From Terriglobia bacterium (GTDB lineage Bacteria > Acidobacteriota > Terriglobia > Bryobacterales > Bryobacteraceae), in the NCBI GenBank assembly GCA_021325235.1, contig JAJPHN010000057.1, positions 62,001 to 126,000 of the forward strand: a DNA stretch of 64,000 bases, given 5' to 3'. Positions 58,214 to 64,000 of the stretch are shown piece by piece. The notes below the pieces were generated by a model. The model made no database searches and was not told where the DNA came from. It was given only the letters and a program-made list of their open reading frames with translations. How positions within the stretch are numbered: position 1 is the stretch's first letter; the number at the start of each line of letters is the position of its first letter. Made by a program: the position numbers and the translations under genes.

Positions 58214-61200
58214 CTAAAAATTCAGCTTCATTGCAAATTGCAGAATTCGTGGATCGCCCGCCGTAGTAATACGTCCGAAGATACTCGAAGTTAGTCCCAG
58301 CGAAATTCCGCCTGTCGAAATACCGGGAATGCCAGTCCCGGTTGCGGGCGCGATGAAGTTTGTGTGATTGATCACGTTGAAAGCTTCCGCCCGCACCTCT
58401 AGCTGCAGCGACTCATGCAGCGCGAAAATCCGGCTGAGAGAAGCGTCAAACTCAAGCTGCCCTGGCCCGCGGAGTGAATCGCGTCCGAGGTTCCCGTAAG
58501 TACCCGGTGCGTTACGAACAAACGCAGCTGGATTCAGATACTGCAAATTCGGGCCCCAGTTGTTCGTGTATGGGTCTACTCCCGGCGCCAGGTTTGGCCG
58601 GTCCAGATTGATGCCCGTGAGTGACGCATCGACGCCGGTAGTAACGTTCAGCGGGACTCCACTTAGCGCACGCACCAGCGGTGCGATTTGCCAGTTGCTG
58701 AGAAGTGCCGACCAAATTCCGTGATTCCCGAAGGAGCTGGTCGCAACGATAGACGTATTGAAAATATGTCTTATATCGAAGTTACAATCGCCTCGATCTT
58801 CAGCTAAGTTGTAGGGATTCATGAAACCCGGTCCGGTAATATCGCCGCCGAAATCGGCCTCACTGATGCAGTGCGACCAGGTGTAATTACTCAGAAATGT
58901 AACTCCATTCGCCAGGCGGCGCTGAACCGAGACGAGCAGCGCATTGTAATTAGCATTGGCGCCATCGTCCAGGATGTCCAGGCCGCCGTAGTATTGTCCC
59001 TGGGCAGGGTTCAGCAAGTTCAGCACGCGCCGCTGATTGGTATTGGCGGTGGAGCAGCCCTTCTTGAAGCCGGCACAGACCGAGGGACTGTAAACGGCGG
59101 GATTCAGCTCCTGGCCAACCCAGATATGCGACGTCTTGTTTGCCAGATAACTCGCCGAAACAAGCCAGTTACTCTTGATCTGAATCTGATACGTCGCATT
59201 CCATTGGTAAAGAGTTGTCGGCTTCAGCTTATTCGGCAGAACGATCCACAATGCAGCTTGGGGAAAGTAGGCGCCGTTCGGGGGAAACGGATTCCCGCCT
59301 GGATAGTTATATCCAACGGTCCACGGATTGCTGAATCCGCCAGGGTTGCTTCCGGCCAGATCGATTTCATTGACAAACGGCGGATCCGATGCAAGCCGCT
59401 GCGCGGTGTACAGCATGCCCGGATCGTACATGATTCCGCCGCCGAGTCTAATCGTCTGTCGGCCGTTTCCCTGGGGGTCAAAGGCAACGCCAAAACGCGG
59501 CGAAAAGATCGCCTTCCGGTCATTTGTAAACGAAGCTGTAATGCCGGGATCGCCGTAGTAAAGCGCACCCGCCGGCGCATTCGGATATACCTTGCTATGC
59601 ACACCGCTGAGAAAGTTCGCCATCGAGAACGATGCGCCGCGATGAAAGTAATCCTGCGGCCAGAGCATCGGCTGCCAGCGCACCCCGGCGTTGAGCGTTA
59701 GCCGCGAACTCAGACGAATCGTGTCCTGGAAATAAAGCGCCGGAATCGTCATACGAATTGTCGGCTGCTGCGGAAGGCTCTGGCTGAAGCCGCTCAGAGT
59801 GCCGGTAAGATAGTCCAGGATTGGATCGCCGGTTGCGGAGCCGTTGAAGCTGAAGGAACCGTTCTGCAGATATCCGGTTAGCAAATTGTTTTGTGTGCGA
59901 ATGTATTCAGCGCCAAAGCCGATGCGGTGAATGCTGCGAATCACGTCCACATCGTCGGAAAACTGATACGTATTGACGTTCAGATGTGCCGGGGAGCAGG
60001 TTCCACACCCAACGCTGAAACCTCCGTTGCTGACTGCCAGCCGGAAGTCATCAGGCACGTTGACGAACATATTGATCCCGAGGTCGCGCGCATTGAAAAA
60101 TTGCGAATTCGGACCGCGAAAATCCGTCCGGCGCGTGAAGGTGGCGTGAAAAGAATTGAGAACGGTCGGGCTGAAGGTATACGTGTCGCCCAGGGTCGCC
60201 GACATGGAACTCTCCAGGTTCCCCGGATTCGTAGTTACAAGCACGTTGTGCGGATCGAAGAATGCCGGCGCGTCATAGCGAGTATAGAAGTATCGGCCAA
60301 AAAAGTTATGCTTAGCGCTCTGTGCCCAATCAATGCGGCCTACGTATTGGTCTTCGTCCTGTATGGAGGGAATGGAGTAAGTGATACGGCCGCAAGGGTC
60401 GGATGTGCTGGGCAGATACTTCGCCAGAGCAAGTGCGGCCGGATCGATAGTTACTCCGGGATTTGTAAAAACGTTTGTAAGATTGCGAATGGGTGTCTTG
60501 GTATTGGGAACGTAAATCGGACGCGCCGAGGTTCGGCCCGAGACGCAGGCGGGCGATTCCGCCGTTGTGAAGTTGCCAGCCAGTTCCGCGGCCGTCGGCA
60601 CGTACGCAACGGCGCTCGGCGAAACGTTGCGTATCCGCGTGCCCTGGTAGCCGCCAAAAAAGAACAGCCGGTCGCGAACAATCGGGCCGCCCAGTGTACC
60701 GCCGAACTGATTGCGCTTCAGCAGGTCGTGCGTGGTCCCAAAATAGTTTCGCGCGTTCAGGTCGCCATTCCGGATAAATTCAAAAACGCCGCCGTGGAAG
60801 GCATTCGTACCCGACTTAGTAACAATATTTACGACCCCGCCGGGCTGCTCGCCATTGCGTGCCGGCAGCGCATTGGAATCGACACTAAACTCCTGCAGTG
60901 CATCCGGAAACGGAAACGGCAGATTCACATCGGTCATCGTGTCGATGTTATTGCCGCCGTCTAACAGGTAGTTCGTCCCGTTCGCCTGGCCGCCGCCGAC
61001 CGATATCGTGGTCGAGCTCCAGTAATTCTTGCTGCCGGTCATGTCACCGCCGGGAGTCGCCACAGCCGCGCCCGAAATAAGTACAAGCTGGGTCGGCTGG
61101 CGTCCGTTCAGCGGGAGATCCACGATCTGTTTCTGGTTGATGACCTGCGACACCGAGACCTGATCCGTGCCGACCATGGAGGCGGCTGCCGAAACTTCGA

Positions 61201-61561
61201 TCGTCTGATTAACCGATCCGATCTGCAGCGGCACATTGATGACCGGTGTATCTCCAACCTGAAGAACAATACCGCTCTGCACGTAATTCTTGAAGCGCGG
61301 TGCAGTTACTGTCAGCCGGTACGGACCTACCGGCAAATTGGGCAGCGTATAAGCTCCGCTGGCATTGGTTGTTGCGCTGTGTGTAACATTGCGATCGGTT
61401 TCCGTGAGCGTAACCGTCGCGCCCGGAACCGGTGCGCCAGTCGGATCTGTCACGTGACCGGAAACTTGGGCATTCGCTACCGCCTGAGCCTCAACCGCCA
61501 TTGGCACAAGCAACAGAAAAGCCAGTACAATGCACGCGCCCGTGCAGCTTCGATGTAACAC
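58214..61561 (-). CDS. TonB-dependent receptor, Oar-like (receptor 3)
   Basis: The protein has 1115 residues from GTG 61561, preceded by GGTGGG at about 6 bases. An in-frame TTG at 61624 would overlap the upstream stop. A signal peptide (TGACIVLAFLLLVPMAVEAQA), a carboxypeptidase-regulatory-like domain (QVSGHVTDPTGAPVPGATVTL), a plug with VDLPLNGRQPTQLVLISGA and NYLLDGGNNID, and a barrel ending ILQFAMKLNF are present. It is downstream of a TPR gene on the same strand and convergent with the kinase-pyrophosphorylase fusion (stops 6 bases apart). Confidence 0.95.
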   Translation of the reverse strand: MLHRSCTGACIVLAFLLLVPMAVEAQAVANAQVSGHVTDPTGAPVPGATVTLTETDRNVTHSATTNASGAYTLPNLPVGPYRLTVTAPRFKNYVQSGIVLQVGDTPVINVPLQIGSVNQTIEVSAAASMVGTDQVSVSQVINQKQIVDLPLNGRQPTQLVLISGAAVATPGGDMTGSKNYWSSTTISVGGGQANGTNYLLDGGNNIDTMTDVNLPFPFPDALQEFSVDSNALPARNGEQPGGVVNIVTKSGTNAFHGGVFEFIRNGDLNARNYFGTTHDLLKRNQFGGTLGGPIVRDRLFFFGGYQGTRIRNVSPSAVAYVPTAAELAGNFTTAESPACVSGRTSARPIYVPNTKTPIRNLTNVFTNPGVTIDPAALALAKYLPSTSDPCGRITYSIPSIQDEDQYVGRIDWAQSAKHNFFGRYFYTRYDAPAFFDPHNVLVTTNPGNLESSMSATLGDTYTFSPTVLNSFHATFTRRTDFRGPNSQFFNARDLGINMFVNVPDDFRLAVSNGGFSVGCGTCSPAHLNVNTYQFSDDVDVIRSIHRIGFGAEYIRTQNNLLTGYLQNGSFSFNGSATGDPILDYLTGTLSGFSQSLPQQPTIRMTIPALYFQDTIRLSSRLTLNAGVRWQPMLWPQDYFHRGASFSMANFLSGVHSKVYPNAPAGALYYGDPGITASFTNDRKAIFSPRFGVAFDPQGNGRQTIRLGGGIMYDPGMLYTAQRLASDPPFVNEIDLAGSNPGGFSNPWTVGYNYPGGNPFPPNGAYFPQAALWIVLPNKLKPTTLYQWNATYQIQIKSNWLVSASYLANKTSHIWVGQELNPAVYSPSVCAGFKKGCSTANTNQRRVLNLLNPAQGQYYGGLDILDDGANANYNALLVSVQRRLANGVTFLSNYTWSHCISEADFGGDITGPGFMNPYNLAEDRGDCNFDIRHIFNTSIVATSSFGNHGIWSALLSNWQIAPLVRALSGVPLNVTTGVDASLTGINLDRPNLAPGVDPYTNNWGPNLQYLNPAAFVRNAPGTYGNLGRDSLRGPGQLEFDASLSRIFALHESLQLEVRAEAFNVINHTNFIAPATGTGIPGISTGGISLGLTSSIFGRITTAGDPRILQFAMKLNF

Positions 61562-61620
61562 GGCAATCCCACCTTCCAGCCCACTACTATATGACCGGGC
61601 GGCTTGAGATTTCCACTGAG

Positions 61621-62928
61621 TCAATCCGGTAGAACCAGCCGGAGTTGGGTGTGCGCCTGCTTCTTTTCCTCCTCGCTTAATTCGGCCGCAAGCGCACGCT
61701 CATGCGCCGCCTTCTGGTTCTCTCGCTCGCGTGCATAAATGGTCGCCAGCTTGTAATGCGCGGCGGAGAGTTTCGGATCGTTCGCAACCGCCTTTTCGAG
61801 CAGTTCCCGCGCGCGATCCAGTCGCCCGGCACGCAACTCGATATCGCCCAGCATCATATTGGCTTTGGCATGAGTCGGGCTTTCACGCAGCACCGCTTCA
61901 AGCAGGCTGCGCGCCTTGTCGAGATTGCCGTCGTCCAGTTCCAGCTGCGCCAGATCGCACCGGGCATCCGTCTGTTTGGGGTCGAGGGCAAGCGAATGTT
62001 CGAGTTCGCGGCGTGCATCGGAAACGCGGCCGAGTTTCAAATCGAGCCAGCCGAGCGCGTAAAAGGCCGGAGCGAATGGCGGACGCTTTTCAGAAAGCTG
62101 CTTAAAAAGATCCCGCGCGCGCTGCCAGTTTTGAACAGAGATGTTGGCCCGAGCCAGCAGATAGAGCGCTGAAAGATTTTCCGGCGCGAGCGAACGGGCG
62201 CGCTCGGCGGCTTCGATCGCGTCGGGGCCCAGATCGCGGCGAATGCAAACGGCCGCGAAATGCAGCAACGTTTCGACATCATCAGGCGCAGCTTTACGCG
62301 CACGAATCATATACGCGAGCGCCTTTTCCTCAAGCCCCTGCCGCTCGGCAGCAGCAGCGGCGCCGTTGAGAGCGACAATGCTTTCCGGACGCAGTTGCAG
62401 AGCGCGTTCGAAGCTGTTCTCGGCATCCGCAGGCAAGTGCGGCAGCTCGGCCCTGCCGCGCTCTTCCCAATAGTCGGAAACGTTTTGAAGAGCGGGTTCA
62501 AGCTCGCGTAGCTCCATCAAAGCTGCATCAACTTCGCCGGTGCGCAACTTTGAAGCAGCAAGGCTGAATCGGACGCCCGCACTCTTGCTGCCCAGCGCCA
62601 CCGCGTGTGCGAGCAGCTTTTTTGCCTCGGCATAGCGCCCCTCACGGAAATAGAGCAGCCCCGCATTTTCATTGAGCGAAATCGAATCCGGAGCAATCGA
62701 TAGCCCGCGCGCGAACGCCTGCTGCGCGTCGGCCATCCGGCCAAGCTCGCTGTCTGCGATACCCAGCAGATTCAGAAGTTCGGCATCGTGAGGCTGCTTC
62801 GCCAGATTCTGCTGGAGTAAGTTGACCGCGTCGGCGTACCGGCGCGCCTGAATTTCGGCCACTGCTTGCCGGGCGATGGGGTCGGCCTGCCAGCCGGCAA
62901 GAAGCGCAATCAGAACCTGGCTGAGCAA
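61621..62928 (-). CDS. TPR-repeat protein preceding TonB receptor 3
   Basis: The 435-residue protein starts at TTG with GAAGG 7-8 bases upstream. The N-terminus (LSQVLIALLAGWQADP) may be a short signal or membrane segment. About ten tetratricopeptide repeats follow, for example RYADAVNLLQQNLAKQPHDAELLNLLG, RMADAQQAFARGLSIAPDSISLNENAG and RLDRARELLEKAVANDPKLSAAHYKLA. It ends 59 bases before the receptor start, so the pair is probably one transcript. The family gives no enzymatic role. Confidence 0.92.
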   Translation of the reverse strand: MLSQVLIALLAGWQADPIARQAVAEIQARRYADAVNLLQQNLAKQPHDAELLNLLGIADSELGRMADAQQAFARGLSIAPDSISLNENAGLLYFREGRYAEAKKLLAHAVALGSKSAGVRFSLAASKLRTGEVDAALMELRELEPALQNVSDYWEERGRAELPHLPADAENSFERALQLRPESIVALNGAAAAAERQGLEEKALAYMIRARKAAPDDVETLLHFAAVCIRRDLGPDAIEAAERARSLAPENLSALYLLARANISVQNWQRARDLFKQLSEKRPPFAPAFYALGWLDLKLGRVSDARRELEHSLALDPKQTDARCDLAQLELDDGNLDKARSLLEAVLRESPTHAKANMMLGDIELRAGRLDRARELLEKAVANDPKLSAAHYKLATIYARERENQKAAHERALAAELSEEEKKQAHTQLRLVLPD

Positions 62929-63003
62929 ATTGACACCTTCAGAAGAAACAAGCCCGCACTTCCACGAGGAGAATAAAATCCCACTTTAGATGGATGGCCG
63001 ATA

Positions 63004-63009
63004 TATAAT
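63004..63009 (+). promoter_or_regulatory. Possible -10 element upstream of TonB receptor 4
   Basis: A perfect TATAAT stands 59 bases before the receptor ATG in an AT-rich island of otherwise GC-rich DNA. The -35 position (around 62981-62989) matches poorly, so this is a tentative promoter. Confidence 0.4.
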
Positions 63010-63067
63010 CTTGCCATTGGGTCTTTAGTAACTTCCATTTCGGGGTTGAATCGGGAGGTATTCGGTT

Positions 63068-64000
63068 ATGTTTTCGCGTTTCGTTGGACGAGCTTTCCTC
63101 GTCGCCTGCCTGCTTGTGCCGTTTGCGCTTTATGCGCAGACCAATGAAGGCATCCTGGCCGGGACGGTGCTGGATTCCTCAGGCGCCGCGATTGAAGGCG
63201 CGCAGGTTGTCATCAAAAACGAGGCCACGGCTCAGACGCTCACAAGTACAACGGGTCCGAGCGGCGCGTTCCGCTTCCCCTCGGTGCCGATCGGTCTCTA
63301 TGACGTGACCGCATCGCACGCCGGTTTCACTTCAGTTACGCAATCCGGCGTCAATGTGCAGATCAGCAGCACGGCTTCGATCACGATCACGCTGAATGTC
63401 GGCCAGACCGAGCAGACCGTCACCGTTCAGGCAGACGCTACCCGGATCGAGACCGAGAGCTCAGACATCGGAACCGTCATTACCTCGCGCCAGGTGGTTG
63501 AATTGCCGCTGGCGCTCGGCGGTGTGGGCGCCATGCGCTCGCCCGAAGCTTTCATGTTTCTCGCGCCTGGTACGGCCGGTCCCGGAACCGCGAACAGTAA
63601 CAACGGAATCTTCATTTCGAAAATAGGTGGCGGCCAGAACTTCGGCAACGAGATCTTACTCGACGGTACCAGCATGCTCCGCACCGAGAATGGTTCATCT
63701 TTCGATGAAGCAGCGCCGTCCGTAGAGGCTATCTCGGAATTCAAAGTTCTTACTTCCACGATTCCCGCCGAGTATGGACGCACCACAGGCGGTATCGAGA
63801 CGTTTACCACTAAGTCCGGCACGAACAGTTATCACGGAACCGCCTACGATATTCTGCAGAACGACGACTTAGACGCGAATTCCTGGTTCAATAACGGTTA
63901 CGCGGCGCGCTGCGCTCCGGGTGATACCGCCTGCCGCGATCAATATGCGCGACCCATCAACAAGAAGAACGATTACGGCGGGAACTTCTCGGGGCCGGTC
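63068..64000 (+). CDS. TonB-dependent receptor, Oar-like (receptor 4, partial, C-terminus outside window)
   Basis: The frame is open for 311 codons to the window end. GGGAGG lies 9 bases before the ATG. A signal peptide (VGRAFLVACLLVPFALYAQ), a carboxypeptidase-regulatory-like domain (ILAGTVLDSSGAAIEGAQVVIKNEATAQ) and the beginning of the plug (GNEILLDGTSMLR, TSTIPAEYGRTTGGIETFTTKSGTNSYHG) are visible. Two cysteines in RCAPGDTACRDQ may form a loop disulfide. It is divergent from the TPR-receptor 3 pair. Confidence 0.93.
   Translation, partial: MFSRFVGRAFLVACLLVPFALYAQTNEGILAGTVLDSSGAAIEGAQVVIKNEATAQTLTSTTGPSGAFRFPSVPIGLYDVTASHAGFTSVTQSGVNVQISSTASITITLNVGQTEQTVTVQADATRIETESSDIGTVITSRQVVELPLALGGVGAMRSPEAFMFLAPGTAGPGTANSNNGIFISKIGGGQNFGNEILLDGTSMLRTENGSSFDEAAPSVEAISEFKVLTSTIPAEYGRTTGGIETFTTKSGTNSYHGTAYDILQNDDLDANSWFNNGYAARCAPGDTACRDQYARPINKKNDYGGNFSGPV

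Overview
The window is GC-rich, densely coding DNA with no rRNA, tRNA, CRISPR array or intact insertion sequence that I can see. The gene families point to the Acidobacteriota, most likely a Solibacter/Bryobacter-type soil bacterium. The indicators are four very large Oar-like TonB-dependent receptors with N-terminal carboxypeptidase-regulatory-like domains, two PadR plus duplicated-permease (ADOP) pairs, two PEP-CTERM proteins, a sedolisin-type S53 protease, and a DUF1080 protein. This placement rests on family content, not on a marker-gene tree.

Layout. 1-5.3 kb: a YbbA/YbbP-type ABC transporter (permease cut by the window edge) divergent from a tesA-folC-plsC chain joined by 4-base overlaps. 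5.4-9.4 kb: a nitric-oxide locus with quinol-dependent NO reductase, an overlapping membrane protein that carries a transposase-type cysteine ribbon, a divergent Crp/Fnr regulator with a perfect GTGA-N6-TCAC operator between them, and a cupin. 9.4-16.3 kb: a large conserved protein of unknown function, an azoR-doxX pair divergent from a TetR regulator, PadR plus ADOP permease, and a truncated haemoglobin whose reading frame runs antisense into the permease gene. 16.5-22.8 kb: TonB receptor 1, a GGDEF-EAL protein, a coiled-coil protein with a degenerate GGDEF, and a possible 43-residue protein. 23-35 kb: mostly housekeeping and signalling genes (rsmB, an RRM protein with a structured leader, a PIN-TRAM protein, a histidine kinase, an aldo-keto reductase, arginase, a lone receiver domain, glyA, an SDR, a DUF1080 protein), then a small exported protein behind a leader that looks able to sequester its ribosome-binding site. 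35-41.3 kb: a second ADOP-PadR pair, then an S53 protease linked to a PEP-CTERM protein. 41.4-43.8 kb: ubiX and a partial F-type ATP synthase cluster (atpZ, atpI, atpB, atpE).

43.8-53 kb resembles a sugar-acid utilisation region. It holds a DapA-superfamily aldolase, a NIDO/PEP-CTERM protein, and a same-strand series of YjhG/YagF-type xylonate dehydratase, DeoR regulator, TonB receptor 2 and a TPR protein, with CGAAAG repeats in front of the receptor and of the regulator. 53-58.2 kb: coaD, a YjbQ protein, a GalU-like nucleotidyltransferase and an overlapping 1108-residue fusion of a GHMP sugar kinase and a UDPGP-type pyrophosphorylase. 58.2-64 kb: a TPR protein with TonB receptor 3, and the start of TonB receptor 4.

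The best candidates for something undescribed are the kinase-pyrophosphorylase fusion with its partner nucleotidyltransferase, the NO-reductase-linked membrane protein with an exapted transposase ribbon, the structured leader before the exported protein at 34.5 kb, and the c-subunit at 43.5 kb, which keeps most of the known Na+ ligands.
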